Below, piece by piece: positions 44,664-54,878 of a stretch of DNA of 64,000 bases. The DNA lies in assembly GCA_902767775.1 (NCBI GenBank), contig CACXIP010000024.1:31002-95001 (forward strand). The letters run 5' to 3'. Under the pieces are notes generated by a model. That model was not told the DNA's origin. It did no database searches and was given only the letters and a program-made list of their open reading frames with translations. The position numbers and the translations under genes were made by a program. Numbering within the stretch: position 1 is the first letter of the stretch; each line of letters opens with the position of its first letter. The stretch comes from an uncultured Prevotellaceae bacterium (lineage in GTDB: Bacteria; Bacteroidota; Bacteroidia; Bacteroidales; Bacteroidaceae).

Positions 44664-45779
44664 TTAACACCCTACAATATACTTGCTTCCAGGAAGCAGC
44701 GACAGCAGGCGGGTGGTTGCTGCGGCGCAGATATAGGTAAGGATGGCAATGACGGGTATCGCCAGCCATACTGGCAGTGCTGGGTTTGCAGGACTACCAC
44801 CGATTATCCATGCGGCGATGGGTCCAAGATAAAGCATATGCATCAGGTACATACCATATGACATACGCGACAATGCATCAATCCATGCCGGTGCCTTGGT
44901 GGAACGGATGCATGAGAAGACCAGAAAAAGTCCGAAGGTAGCCAACAGCACATTAGGTGTGCAGAACTCCCATGACCACTCCAATGCCGGTGTCTCTATG
45001 AGAAGTCCAGGCTGTCCTTTCCACCAAAAGCTCCATGCTGTAAACACAGCTCCGATGAGGAAACAAATGGTGCCGATGGTCAGTTTTTTCCGATGGGACC
45101 ACTGAATATGTACACGGATATAATGGGCCAAGACCAAATAACCCAAATAGCCCGAACAATACCACAACATACCATACTGATTCCAGAAGCACTCGCCCCA
45201 CAACTCAGGTTGCACAAAACGGTGAAGCCAGGGCATCAGGGTGCTGAACGCAAAAATACCCAAAAAGATAAGTTCATCACGCGCAGAGGCCCTTTCCAAC
45301 CATGGTGAAACAACTGGAATAATCAAGTAGAGGCTGATCAGCGGGTACATGAACCACAGATGCCCTCCCATGGATGGGAAATTGAAAGGCAATGACTTGA
45401 AGTCGGTAAGAGACTGCTCCCATGTCATGCCTCCCCAGCACAAGGGCAAGAAGGTGTAGAGCAACAGAAAACAAATGAATGGCGGCAAAATGCGCAAGAA
45501 TCGCCGGTGATAAAACCCTGTCATCGTCTGTCCCTTGCGCAGAGGCACCAGCAGGAATGCCGATACAATCATGAACAGAGGGACGGAAACACGTCCGAGA
45601 GCGCCATCGTAGAAAGCCACCCAGAAGCGGTTTTGCCCGTTGGCCAACATGGAGACACTGCCTGCTAAGCCCGATGAGTCTGCTCCATAGAAATTCTCAC
45701 TGGCATGCACCAACATGACCATCAGACATGCCAATACGCGGATGTAATCGATGAATACGATTCTCTTATTTTCTTCCAT
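44664..45779 (-). CDS. Acyltransferase family 3 integral membrane protein
   Basis: 371 aa with about ten membrane helices. The start M-E-E-N-K-R-I-V-F-I-D-Y-I-R-V-L-A-C-L-M-V-M-L-V-H-A shows the conserved R-x-x-A ... H of acyltransferase 3 proteins; R-R-x-x-R-I-L-P-P-F follows near residue 95. They transfer acetyl or other acyl groups to cell-surface sugars. The gene ends 22 bp before the start of the regulator (or 1 bp before the longest frame), so the two are likely cotranscribed, an unusual partner for an HTCS. Confidence 0.88.
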   Translation of the reverse strand: MEENKRIVFIDYIRVLACLMVMLVHASENFYGADSSGLAGSVSMLANGQNRFWVAFYDGALGRVSVPLFMIVSAFLLVPLRKGQTMTGFYHRRFLRILPPFICFLLLYTFLPLCWGGMTWEQSLTDFKSLPFNFPSMGGHLWFMYPLISLYLIIPVVSPWLERASARDELIFLGIFAFSTLMPWLHRFVQPELWGECFWNQYGMLWYCSGYLGYLVLAHYIRVHIQWSHRKKLTIGTICFLIGAVFTAWSFWWKGQPGLLIETPALEWSWEFCTPNVLLATFGLFLVFSCIRSTKAPAWIDALSRMSYGMYLMHMLYLGPIAAWIIGGSPANPALPVWLAIPVIAILTYICAAATTRLLSLLPGSKYIVGC

Positions 45780-45919
45780 GCCGTAAAATTAGTGTTTTTC
45801 TTATAATTCCTACTACACATCTACGAAAAAAAACGCTCATCCATTGCCCGTTAGGGCGTTTTTACCTGTTTTTATTCTTTTTTGAATGCAGAGTTTCGTT
45901 CTTCTTTTACAGGTTAGAC

Positions 45920-45927
45920 TAATTTTG
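45920..45927 (+). promoter_or_regulatory. -7 element for the 45970-48757 genes
   Basis: TAATTTTG fits TAnnTTTG and lies 43 bp before the chosen start codon at 45970. The divergent region 45780-45969 also holds a GCGTTTTT-type hairpin near 45830-45865. Confidence 0.45.
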
Positions 45928-45969
45928 TGGCATATAAAAACACAAGCTTTGTCTAACTTCTTTACAAGC

Positions 45970-46674
45970 ATGAAACAACGGCAATTATGGATTCTGGCAG
46001 CAATGATGAGCCTGTGGGGCAACTTATATGCGCAGACAACTTCCTACACTCTATTGGAAACCATGGAAAACGGTCCATGGCCCTGTGTCTATTATCAGCT
46101 CAACAGCAATGAGGAACTCGAAGCAATAGTCCCCAAGGCATGGGCAGGTCATTGTGTTGATGAAAGCGACTGGATTTATGGATATGGACCTTTGAGCAAC
46201 TCCTACGACCAATTCCGTGTTACCGTTTGGGCAAGTGAAGTGCAGCCTTTGCTTGTGCGACGCCATTTCACTCTCTCACATGACCAAATTGCCGCACTTG
46301 CCCAAAGCCAGGTGACCCTGACGTGCAGTTACGACGAGAATCCACATTTCTATCTGAACGGGAAATCACTGTGGAGCCTTTCCGGATGGAATGACAACGA
46401 CTATGCCACACGCACGTTCACTTCGCGCCACAAGGCATTGCTGCGTGAAGGTGACAACATTCTGGCCGTGTCGCTGCCGAAGGGTGCAGGCGGTGGCCAT
46501 ATAGATTTCGGACTGACGCTTACCTGTCCCGACAATCCTGATGCAGTGGAAGTCATCAAAACGGATGATGACACCGACAGTCGGGTTTACAACCTATGTG
46601 GTATGCAATTATCCCATCCAACATACCCAGGTATATATATTAAGGAGGGGAAAGCCATTCTCAATTTGCCGTAA
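45970..46674 (+). CDS. Small secreted protein with galactose-binding-like fold
   Basis: 234 aa from M-K-Q-R-Q-L-W (frame extends to 45886, across the promoter). Signal peptide to L-Y-A-Q. The single domain (~30-200) resembles the inserted beta domain of the glutaminase-like proteins: L-L-V-R-R-H-F-T-L, F-Y-L-N-G-K-S-L-W, L-L-R-E-G-D-N-I-L-A-V-S-L and G-G-G-H-I-D-F-G. The C-terminus is a sorting-like tail (Y-N-L-C-G ... P-G-I-Y-I-K-E-G-K). It ends 7 bp before the broken GH127 gene. No catalytic motif seen; probably carbohydrate binding. Confidence 0.7.
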   Translation: MKQRQLWILAAMMSLWGNLYAQTTSYTLLETMENGPWPCVYYQLNSNEELEAIVPKAWAGHCVDESDWIYGYGPLSNSYDQFRVTVWASEVQPLLVRRHFTLSHDQIAALAQSQVTLTCSYDENPHFYLNGKSLWSLSGWNDNDYATRTFTSRHKALLREGDNILAVSLPKGAGGGHIDFGLTLTCPDNPDAVEVIKTDDDTDSRVYNLCGMQLSHPTYPGIYIKEGKAILNLP

Positions 46675-46681
46675 TATAAAT

Positions 46682-48757
46682 ATGATGAACAAAATTAGGT
46701 TATGGAGTATCGTTGTCCTCAGTATGATAGCAGGGCACAACAAGGCACAGCAGACAGTGTCGATGGTGGTGGAGAGACCAACCATGATGGAAAGCAGCGT
46801 CTACCGCCAACCTCTGCATGGAGGATATTTGAGGAAACTGCCTGTAGGGCAGATTCGCCCCAGCGGATGGTTGAGAGATGTGTTGAACCGACAGCGCGAC
46901 GGACTCTGCGGAAAGTTGGGAACTATTAGCGCCTGGCTCGACAAGAACAACAACCAATGGCTCAGCGACCGAGGCGACCATGGATGGGAGGAGGTGCCCT
47001 ATTGGTTGCGTGGCTACTCATCATTGGCCTATATCCTCGATGACGAAGCAATGAAACAAGAGGCACAGGTATGGTTTGATGCCGTACTGAAAAATGTGAA
47101 GCCTAACGGAATAATTGGTCCGGAAGCCATGGATGGCAATACCCAGAATCCAGAATTGTGGGCCAAGATGCCCATGCTTTGGGCCTTACAGACCTACTAT
47201 GAACATAGTGGTGATGAACGTGTGCTGACAGCCATGACCCAATATTTCAAATGGGAACTCACCATACCCGACGAGCATTTCCTGAAAGGTCTGTGGCAGG
47301 AGAAAAGAGGTGGTGATAATGAATGGAGTGTGATATGGCTCTACAACAAGACGGGAGATGCCACCATCCTGCCATTGATAGACAAGCTGCACCGCTGCGG
47401 CGTGGACTGGACCATGAGCGACGACCTGCCCAACTGGCATGGAGTCAATGTGGCACAAGGTTTCCGTGAACCCGCCACCTATTATGTATACAGTGGCAAC
47501 GAAACCATGCTCCGTGCTGCTTATGGCAACTTCCAGACCATGCGCCATCGCTATGGACAAGTGCCAGGTGGTATGTATGGAGCAGACGAGAACGCCCGAC
47601 AAGGTTATTTTGACCCACGGCAGGGAGCAGAGACATGCGCTGTAGTGGAACAGATGGCCAGCGACGAAATCATGATGGGCATCACAGGCGACCCCTTCTG
47701 GGCTGACCACTGCGAACAAGTAGCATTCAACACCTTGCCCGCCGCTTTGACAGCGGATATGCGCGCACTGCGATACATCACGTCCCCAAACATGGCGGTG
47801 AGTGACGGCAAAAATCATGCCCCCAGCATCGACAACAGCCTCAGGGGTATGCTGTCGATGAGTCCGTTTAGCAGCCGTTGCTGCCAACACAACCATGGCA
47901 TGGGATGGCCCTACTTCACAGAGCATCTTGTCATGGGAACCGCCGACGGAGGACTGTGCACCATGCTCTATGCAGCCAGTGAGACAACCACACATGTAGG
48001 CAACGGACAGGATGTGAAACTCAGCATGGAGACCAATTATCCCTTTGAGGAACAAATATGTCTGAAATTGTCGATGGACAAATCCGTCCGTTTCCCCCTC
48101 TACTTGCGCATCCCGTCATGGGCTGGAGAAGGCACAGCAAAAGTCAACGGCATCACCGTGGAACAACAACTACAGCCTGGGAAATATCTCTGCATAGAAA
48201 GGGAGTGGCAGGAAGGCGATCAAGTGACACTGACGCTGCCCATGACGCTTTCCACACATGTATGGGTGCAGAACAAAGGCAGCGTGAGTGTGGACTATGG
48301 TCCGCTCACACTCTCGCTACGCATAGAGGAACGCTACGGCCAACGCGACAGCAGTGACCCAGAAATTGTGCAAGACGACTCCCACTGGCAGGAGAATGTC
48401 GACAAGAGCCTTTGGCCTGCATATGAGATTTTCGCAGACTCACCCTGGAACTAACTCGTGGTGGACGACCAGCACATGCCAGTCGATTTCACCGTCAGCC
48501 ACAAAGACTGGCCCTCAAGCAACTATCCCTTCACATTGAGAGATGTACCCATTGAGTTTACTGCAAAAGGACGGAGAATTCCCTCATGGGGATTCGACCA
48601 AACGGGCATGACCGATGTGCTGCCCACCTACTTTGCCCCCCGCTCAAATGAGGATGAAACCATCCGTCTGGTACCTATGGGAACAGCACGTCTGCGCATC
48701 ACCGCATTCCCCCAAGCCGACACCAACACTTCCGTTGACCCCGATTGTGAGGATTGA
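46682..48757 (+). pseudogene. GH127/DUF1680-family hydrolase interrupted by one in-frame stop
   Basis: The frame begins at M-M-N-K-I-R (signal peptide to K-A-Q) and runs 590 codons to TAA at 48452-48454, then continues in the same frame for 100 codons to TGA at 48755-48757. Homologues have P-W-N-Y-G-L-like sequence at this point; here it reads P-W-N-stop-L-V-V-D, so a Tyr codon (TAC/TAT) may have become TAA. Catalytic features lie before the stop: A-E-T-C near residue 380, where family enzymes have Glu and Cys, and S-R-C-C for zinc Cys. GH127-type enzymes include beta-L-arabinofuranosidases. The lost part is the C-terminal beta domain, so the product may be unstable. A sequencing error is possible. 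Confidence 0.8.
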
Positions 48758-48858
48758 TTGTTTTTTGTCCTTTTATGAATAGTATTTTTCCACTCAAAAG
48801 TAAAAATAGAACTAATTTTACACCAGAATTTTTAAGTTTTTATCTAAAATCCTTTCTT

Positions 48859-51800
48859 ATGAAAAAATTTTTACTTTTTGTTGCATGCCTGTTCATCGGC
48901 GGTATCGCCTTTGCACAGAGCACACCCGTGCCGACAGTCATCGACAACTTGTCTGGCTACACGGGTTCCGACCCATACGTGCTCAACAAAGCCGATGGTA
49001 AGGTTTACGTACTAAACAACATGGGCGAGTATGAGCGCTATGGTATCTACGAGAATGTAGCCAACCTCAACGTTGCCAAGCCCGTGCAGCAAGCGGTCAT
49101 CGAGTATATCGAAACCCGTTTGGGAACATCGACCGGATTCATCAACACTGGTTACATCCACAAGTCTTCCACCAAGGTGGTGGCTGATGTGGAAATCACC
49201 CAGAACACAGTCCAGAACTGGGAGGCCGTCTTTGGTGCGCGCAACGGCAACTGGGAGCGCAATGCATTCGTTGTGTTCTACCGTTCCGACAAGGATGGAG
49301 CCGGTGACAAGGGATGCTTCAGCCGTACATTCGAGGGTGGCGGACGCTATGAGCAGCCCGGTACCGACGAGATACCGATGAACACACGTATCACCGTCAC
49401 CGCTGAAGGCCGTACTGTCACTTTCACCCGTCAGGGAGAATCACAGCCAGCCGCCAGCATCACTGCTGGAAATGATGATGAAGTGGCCGACGATGGCGTC
49501 AACACCATGTATATTTTTGATTTGAACACCGACGGTCCCGACGGAAACCGCCGTGACAACTCACGCGGCTACATGAAACTCTACAGTTTCAAAATCTATG
49601 AGGACGGCCAACTCGTGCGAGACTTTGTTCCCGTGGTAACTGATATGGGTGAGGCTGGCGTACGCGACCAGCTGACTGGTGAGGTGCGTGTGGCTGAAGA
49701 CGGACAGATATTCCTCAGCCCCGATGGCGAGGAAATCGCCAACAGCGGCAAGGGCATGACCGTGTATGAGGGCAAGCTCGTGTTCAACACCACCGACCAA
49801 AACCTTTATAAATATACCAACGGCAGCTTCCAACTGATAGGTCCGCGCACCTACCAGCCCGCAGAGACCCGTGAGGGATTTGCTGACTACCGCAACCTGA
49901 ACAACTGGGAGACCAACCCCGACCACACAGTAGTCTACGAAGGCAAAATTTCCTACGACGAAGCCACTGGCATGAATGAAATCAACAACTATGAGGGTAT
50001 TGGAGGACATGAGCCTCTGATGGTCAAGTTGCCCACCGTTCCCGGTGAGACATACAACTTCTCCTATAAATATACCAACAGCCCCTACAACTCATGGCAT
50101 GGCGTGGAGATGCGCACCTACATCGCCAACTTCTATGACTTGTGGACCAGCCATTCAGGCATCGACGTAGGCGGTGACATCCTTGCCACTTACACCATCC
50201 CCTTCGCCGGCACAGATACAGAGACAACTGCCAACCTTGAGTTCACGGCTGAGCAGGACAGCGAGACACTGGTCTATCAGTTTGGTGATGTCAACGATGG
50301 CGCATTGGGATTCTGGTTCCATTTCAGCGACCTGCAACTGCAGAAACTTGAATATCCTGAGGCATATCCTGTCATCAATATCTACAAGCCACAACTGGAG
50401 AAACTCATCCCTGAGGTGGAGTCCTACGGCACCGTGACCACATCAGTACTTCAGTCGGCTCTCGAAGAGGCACTGGCAGCAGCCAAAGCAGCCCTCAACA
50501 GTGATGACATGGAGGCACAGCACGAGGCGCTCGACAACCTGCAAAAAGCCTTCGACAACGTGAAGTCCATCAACACCAATGATTTCAATGCCCTGCAGAA
50601 GACCATTGCCCTGGCAAAAGCTGAGGGTATCGACACTGCCGATGCAGAGTCATTCTTCCAGGAAGGCACATCACAAGGACAACTCAACGACGTACTCAAG
50701 TCGCTGCGCTACGCCCGTAAGAACTACCACGCAGAGCGTCAGCCCAACGTATTCAAGAACAATGACGTCAAGGCAGGAGAGTTCTATCTCTATAATGTAG
50801 GACAACAGCGTTTCCTCACCGGTGGCTCTGACTGGGGCGCACATGCTTCACTTGGAATGCCCGGCACACTGCTCACACTTGAGAACATCGATGCTCCTGA
50901 GGCTCCGGCAGAGGGAGAAGAAGAGCAGGCCAACCGTCCCAATGTGGAGACCGACTTCCACATCAACACCGGTCTGCGCAACGGCGGTCCCGACGACAAT
51001 CCCTCACAGTACTTGGGCTACCGTGGTTATATGGACTCCGGCAAGGCAGGCGCATGGCGCTTCGTGAAACTGGAGAACGGCAACTACAATATTTTCCAGG
51101 CCGATTATCCCGATGCTTTCGTGGTGTTCAATCCCGACTGCTCTGTTGATGGCGGCCACGGCGACCACACCACTGTATGCACCGAGCAGCGTGGTGAACT
51201 CACCCCCGACAACCTCGACGCACAATGGATTTTGGTCACCAAGGCCGACCGCGATGCATTGCTCGAGAATGCCACTGAGGCAGCACCCGCCGATGCCAGC
51301 TACTACATTGTCAACCCAGGTTTCAACCAGCGCGCTGAGGTGGAGCCAGCATGGCAGATCTTCAATGGAAGCGTATGGGGACGTAATGACAACCATCCTG
51401 ACTTTGCACTTGAGTCATGGAACTCCAACGACTGCTCCTTCTCCACGAGCGTCACTGGACTCAAAGCAGGTTTCTACCTCATCTCAGTACAGGGCTTCTA
51501 TCGTGACGGCCACCATGGTGAACAGGCTCGCCTCATCACAGAAGACGGAATTGAGCCGGCACAGAAGGCTTACGTCTACAGCGGCATGTCAGACGTGCTT
51601 CTTCCCAACATCACAGCAGAAGTGGACAAGGCACCGGGTCTGGGCAACATGACCAGCGTGGGTGAGTATCCCGACGGCATCGACCAGGCAGTGCAGTTCT
51701 TCCAACTCGGTCTTTACAAGGTGCAGATTCTTGTAGAGGTAGATGCCAGCGGTATTCTCGACATCGGTGTTGCCAAAGACGAGAAAGGCCATGACGGCGA

Positions 51801-51990
51801 CTGGGTAGTGGTCGACAATTTCCGCCTGACTTACTACGGTGCCCAGAAACCTGACCTCACAGGTGTGAGCGACATCAAGACTATGCCAATCAACAATGGC
51901 AAGGTCTACAACCTGCAAGGTGTCGAGGTGAAGAATCCGACTCAGCGCGGAATCTACATCATCAACGGAAAGAAATATGTAGTAAAGTAA
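48859..51990 (+). CDS. Large secreted multidomain protein with coiled region and sorting-like tail
   Basis: 1043 aa from M-K-K-F-L-L (frame extends to 48754). Signal peptide to A-F-A-Q. Residues ~60-270 look like a concanavalin-like (LamG-type) beta domain with a T-G-F-I-N-T-G-Y start. A carbohydrate-binding-like domain follows at ~350-510, then a helical FIVAR-like segment (~520-590: L-Q-S-A-L-E-E-A-L-A-A-A-K), a Y-L-Y-N-V-G-Q-Q-R-F-L-T-G-G domain, and a beta domain at ~840-980. The end is V-Y-N-L-Q-G ... R-G-I-Y-I-I-N-G-K-K, the clearest sorting-like tail in the window. No catalytic motif recognised; probably a surface adhesin or glycan-binding protein. It follows the broken GH127 gene by 101 bp and has a strong terminator. 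Confidence 0.75.
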   Translation: MKKFLLFVACLFIGGIAFAQSTPVPTVIDNLSGYTGSDPYVLNKADGKVYVLNNMGEYERYGIYENVANLNVAKPVQQAVIEYIETRLGTSTGFINTGYIHKSSTKVVADVEITQNTVQNWEAVFGARNGNWERNAFVVFYRSDKDGAGDKGCFSRTFEGGGRYEQPGTDEIPMNTRITVTAEGRTVTFTRQGESQPAASITAGNDDEVADDGVNTMYIFDLNTDGPDGNRRDNSRGYMKLYSFKIYEDGQLVRDFVPVVTDMGEAGVRDQLTGEVRVAEDGQIFLSPDGEEIANSGKGMTVYEGKLVFNTTDQNLYKYTNGSFQLIGPRTYQPAETREGFADYRNLNNWETNPDHTVVYEGKISYDEATGMNEINNYEGIGGHEPLMVKLPTVPGETYNFSYKYTNSPYNSWHGVEMRTYIANFYDLWTSHSGIDVGGDILATYTIPFAGTDTETTANLEFTAEQDSETLVYQFGDVNDGALGFWFHFSDLQLQKLEYPEAYPVINIYKPQLEKLIPEVESYGTVTTSVLQSALEEALAAAKAALNSDDMEAQHEALDNLQKAFDNVKSINTNDFNALQKTIALAKAEGIDTADAESFFQEGTSQGQLNDVLKSLRYARKNYHAERQPNVFKNNDVKAGEFYLYNVGQQRFLTGGSDWGAHASLGMPGTLLTLENIDAPEAPAEGEEEQANRPNVETDFHINTGLRNGGPDDNPSQYLGYRGYMDSGKAGAWRFVKLENGNYNIFQADYPDAFVVFNPDCSVDGGHGDHTTVCTEQRGELTPDNLDAQWILVTKADRDALLENATEAAPADASYYIVNPGFNQRAEVEPAWQIFNGSVWGRNDNHPDFALESWNSNDCSFSTSVTGLKAGFYLISVQGFYRDGHHGEQARLITEDGIEPAQKAYVYSGMSDVLLPNITAEVDKAPGLGNMTSVGEYPDGIDQAVQFFQLGLYKVQILVEVDASGILDIGVAKDEKGHDGDWVVVDNFRLTYYGAQKPDLTGVSDIKTMPINNGKVYNLQGVEVKNPTQRGIYIINGKKYVVK

Positions 51991-52031
51991 TAATTCCTTG
52001 AAAGATGCCCCTGTGGGTTCATCAGAAAGAT

Positions 52032-52064
52032 GTGGGCGGGAGTCATTCTTCCCGCCCACTTTTC
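52032..52064 (+). terminator. Intrinsic terminator after the large secreted protein
   Basis: A 10-bp GC-rich stem (GTGGGCGGGA, 52032-52041, with TCCCGCCCAC, 52050-52059) has an 8-nt loop and is followed by TTTTCTTCT. Confidence 0.85.
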
Positions 52065-52084
52065 TTCTCAATGGTTGAGCATTT

Positions 52085-52250
52085 TTTAGGAGTTTAGGAG
52101 TCTAAGCATATGCACGCTTTTTATAGGAGTTTAGGAGATTAGGAGTTTAGACATATGACTTTTGGGAAGATTAGGAGTCTAGGAATTTAGACATATGACT
52201 TTGGGAGAGTTTAGGAGTTTAGACATATGAAAGCTTTTAAAGGAGTTTAG
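52085..52250 (+). repeat. Degenerate tandem repeat of TTTAGGAGTTTAGACATATGA-like units
   Basis: At least four units are marked by CATATG at 52107, 52152, 52192 and 52224, each preceded by one or more copies of TTAGGAGTTTAG. Unit length shrinks 45, 40, 32. The same TTTAGGAGTATAGGAGTTTAGAC motif occurs at 61944. The stretch 52000-52383 otherwise holds only a terminator and the GH115 promoter. Confidence 0.75.
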
Positions 52251-52276
52251 AAAAAAGTTTGAATTCCATATTATAT

Positions 52277-52307
52277 TTTGATTTCTGCTCTACAATCACT
52301 ATCTTTG
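52277..52307 (+). promoter_or_regulatory. Promoter of the GH115 gene
   Basis: TTTG (52277-52280), 19 bp, TATCTTTG (52300-52307): a textbook Bacteroidetes promoter. The start codon follows at 52384. Confidence 0.8.
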
Positions 52308-52383
52308 TGCAAAAAAGAAAGTTGAGCAAATGTGAAACTTGAGAAGATATTCAATCAAAGTCTATAAACGAAAAGAAAAACAT

Positions 52384-54789
52384 ATGAGAAGGTTAGTAGT
52401 CATTTTAACCGTGTTGTGCTTTGGGATGAGTGCAATGGGTCAACAGGAGAAAGGAAGTATTGACCTGACAAAGGCAACTATTGTATACCAAACTGGCGAT
52501 GCGCCTTTGGTGAAACATATGGCTGAGGTGCTGGCCGATGACATTGAGCGTGCCTCGGGCATAAGACCGCAGGTCAGCACCCGACGGGGCAACGGCTCCA
52601 ATATCGTTATTGGCACTGTTAAGTATACAAAACAGCACCGCGAGTTGAGAAATACTTGGGAACGATATGCCATTGACACACAAAAGGGCAACACCCTCTA
52701 CATCACCGGTTCGGATGCCAGAGGACTGGCTTATGGCGTATTCCATGTGAGTGAGTCCATAGGTGTCAGTCCATGGTACTGGTTCGCCGATGTTCCCGTT
52801 GACAAATCCAACAAACGGGTGTTTGGATATACGGAAAATATAGTCAGTTCATCGCCCACCGTGAAATATCGGGGTTTCTTCATCAACGATGAGGACTGGG
52901 GACTGAAGACATGGGCAGCCAGGACCTACGAGAAGGACCTGGGTGACATTGGTCCCAAGACCTACGACCGTGTCTGTGAACTGATTCTGCGACTGAAGGG
53001 CAACATGGTGGCTCCTGCCATGCATTCTTGCACAGGAGCCTTCTACAGCCATCCTGAGAGTCAGAAGGTGGCCGACAAGTGGGGCATCATGATTACCACC
53101 AGTCACTGCGAGCCACTTCTGTTCAACAATGCCGCCTCATCAGAGTGGGAAAGGCAGCGTGATGGAGAATGGAACTATGAGACCAACAGCCAGACCATTC
53201 TAAAAAAGCTCGACGACCGCATCCGCGAGACTGCCGACTACGACAACATATATACGATGGGCATGCGAGGCCTGCACGATGAACCCATGAGGGGCAGCAC
53301 CGACCCTAAGGACCGTGCCCGCACGCTTGAGAAAGTTTTCGCCGAGCAGCGTGCTATCCTTACAAAGTACAAACATAAGAAGGAGGAGCAGATACCACAG
53401 ATTTTCGTACCCTACAAAGAAACACTCGACATCTACGACACAGGTCTGAATGTGCCGGAGGACATCACCCTCGTTTGGCCAGACGACAACTACGGCTATA
53501 TGAAGCGGGTGAGCAACAAAAAGGAACAGCGACGCAGTGGAGGCAGCGGCGTATACTATCACATCAGCTATTGCGGCGTGCCTCACGACAACCTGTGGAT
53601 TGCCACCACTCCTCCCATGCTGATGTATGAGGAACTGCTGAAGGCATATACCGCTGGCGCCGACCGTTACTGGCTGCTCAACGTAGGCGACATTAAGCCC
53701 ATGGAAGTGGAGACACAGATGTTCTTTGACATGGCCTACGACCTCAGTTCGTTCAGTTACGACAACGCCAACAACTATCAGGCTCAATGGTTGTCCAATG
53801 TGTTCGGAAAAAAATACCTGCCTGCATTTCAGTATATCCTCGACCATTACTACCGTCTGGCATGGGACCGGAAACCTGAGTTCATGGGATATGAGATGGA
53901 ATGGGACTCACCAGAATACAGTCGCCTCTATGACACCGACTTCTCATTCCAGACAGGGACGGCACAGAAGCGGCTCGTGGATTATCAAAACATTTGCTTT
54001 GCCTATGATGACATCGAGCGAGAGTTGGCTGCAGAACTGCGACCTGCCCTCTTCGAAATGCTGGGTTACTCAGTCCATTCCGCCTATCAGATGAATAGGA
54101 AGTTTCTCTATGCCCAAGCCAACCATGAGACGGGCAACACCTCTTATGCACAGCAATCGAGGGATGCCTATCAACAACTGCAACAACTCATCAACCGCTA
54201 CAACACACAACTCGACGGTAAGTGGAACCAGATGATTTCGGAAGTGACTCCTGGCTACACGGCTCTCTACCACAAGATGCCAGAGTTCACCGACAAACCC
54301 ACCGATGCCTATAGGTTGCCCGACAACCAACGTCATCCGGAACTGCGCCATAAGATAGACCTCGCATCGCTCACCCCCCAGGAGCCTTTCCGTATGCTTG
54401 AAGGCATCGGCACCGATTGGAAATCTCTTCAACTTGGACAGCCGCTCGACCTGGAGACCAAGGGAAGCATCGATATTCCCATCCCTGCTCAGACATTGGC
54501 GAATGATGCCGACTCCATCAAACTCTGCATTTCCGTTGTTCCACTGTGGCCAGTGGCTACCGATAAGAGCAACCGCCTGTCGGTCAGCATAGACGGTGGC
54601 AAAAATGTGGTCTGCGAAAACAAATTTCAGGAATGGGGACGCGAATGGAAAATACAAGTGCTTGAAAACCGCAAGGAATTTCTCCTGACGCTGCCCCTTG
54701 ACAAGGCACGCCGCAGTCATGTCATCACCCTTACGATAGTAGATCCCGGCCAGATTGTACAGAAGATAACCTACGAATTTGGTTCATAG
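52384..54789 (+). CDS. GH115-family alpha-glucuronidase
   Basis: 801 aa from M-R-R-L-V-V-I (frame extends to 52339). Signal peptide to A-M-G-Q. The N-terminal domain holds a G-R/S-D-A-R-G-L-A-Y-G-V-F segment and S-P-W-Y-W-F-A-D-V. The catalytic barrel follows with Y-R-G-F-F-I-N-D-E-D-W-G, M-W-typed H-S-C-T-G-A-F and T-M-G-M-R-G-L-H-D-E-P-M. The later part has D-D-N-Y-G-Y and Y-H-I-S-Y-C-G-V-P-H-D-N-L-W-I. GH115 enzymes remove (4-O-methyl-)glucuronic acid from glucuronoxylan. It has its own promoter and terminator, and sits between the GH127-like/adhesin genes and the convergent GH43 gene. Confidence 0.93.
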   Translation: MRRLVVILTVLCFGMSAMGQQEKGSIDLTKATIVYQTGDAPLVKHMAEVLADDIERASGIRPQVSTRRGNGSNIVIGTVKYTKQHRELRNTWERYAIDTQKGNTLYITGSDARGLAYGVFHVSESIGVSPWYWFADVPVDKSNKRVFGYTENIVSSSPTVKYRGFFINDEDWGLKTWAARTYEKDLGDIGPKTYDRVCELILRLKGNMVAPAMHSCTGAFYSHPESQKVADKWGIMITTSHCEPLLFNNAASSEWERQRDGEWNYETNSQTILKKLDDRIRETADYDNIYTMGMRGLHDEPMRGSTDPKDRARTLEKVFAEQRAILTKYKHKKEEQIPQIFVPYKETLDIYDTGLNVPEDITLVWPDDNYGYMKRVSNKKEQRRSGGSGVYYHISYCGVPHDNLWIATTPPMLMYEELLKAYTAGADRYWLLNVGDIKPMEVETQMFFDMAYDLSSFSYDNANNYQAQWLSNVFGKKYLPAFQYILDHYYRLAWDRKPEFMGYEMEWDSPEYSRLYDTDFSFQTGTAQKRLVDYQNICFAYDDIERELAAELRPALFEMLGYSVHSAYQMNRKFLYAQANHETGNTSYAQQSRDAYQQLQQLINRYNTQLDGKWNQMISEVTPGYTALYHKMPEFTDKPTDAYRLPDNQRHPELRHKIDLASLTPQEPFRMLEGIGTDWKSLQLGQPLDLETKGSIDIPIPAQTLANDADSIKLCISVVPLWPVATDKSNRLSVSIDGGKNVVCENKFQEWGREWKIQVLENRKEFLLTLPLDKARRSHVITLTIVDPGQIVQKITYEFGS

Positions 54790-54844
54790 TTGACAACTCC
54801 TATATATAATGGAGATGGTCATTGTTAGCGAATTGACCACATCA

Positions 54845-54878
54845 AAAAAGTGCCGAGTCTCACGACTCAGCACTTTTT
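54845..54878. terminator. Bidirectional terminator between GH115 and the candidate small RNA
   Basis: An A-run, a GC-rich stem (GTGC-C-GAGTC with GACTC-A-GCAC, 4-nt loop) and a T-run span 54845-54878. It can stop transcription in both directions: after GH115 (+) and after the minus-strand RNA candidate. Confidence 0.85.

Noticed and set aside
45830-45870. Intrinsic terminator in the divergent region
   Set aside because: An AAAAACGC/GCGTTTTT stem is present, but its loop holds a second competing hairpin and neither neighbouring gene ends here, so I left it as a note only.
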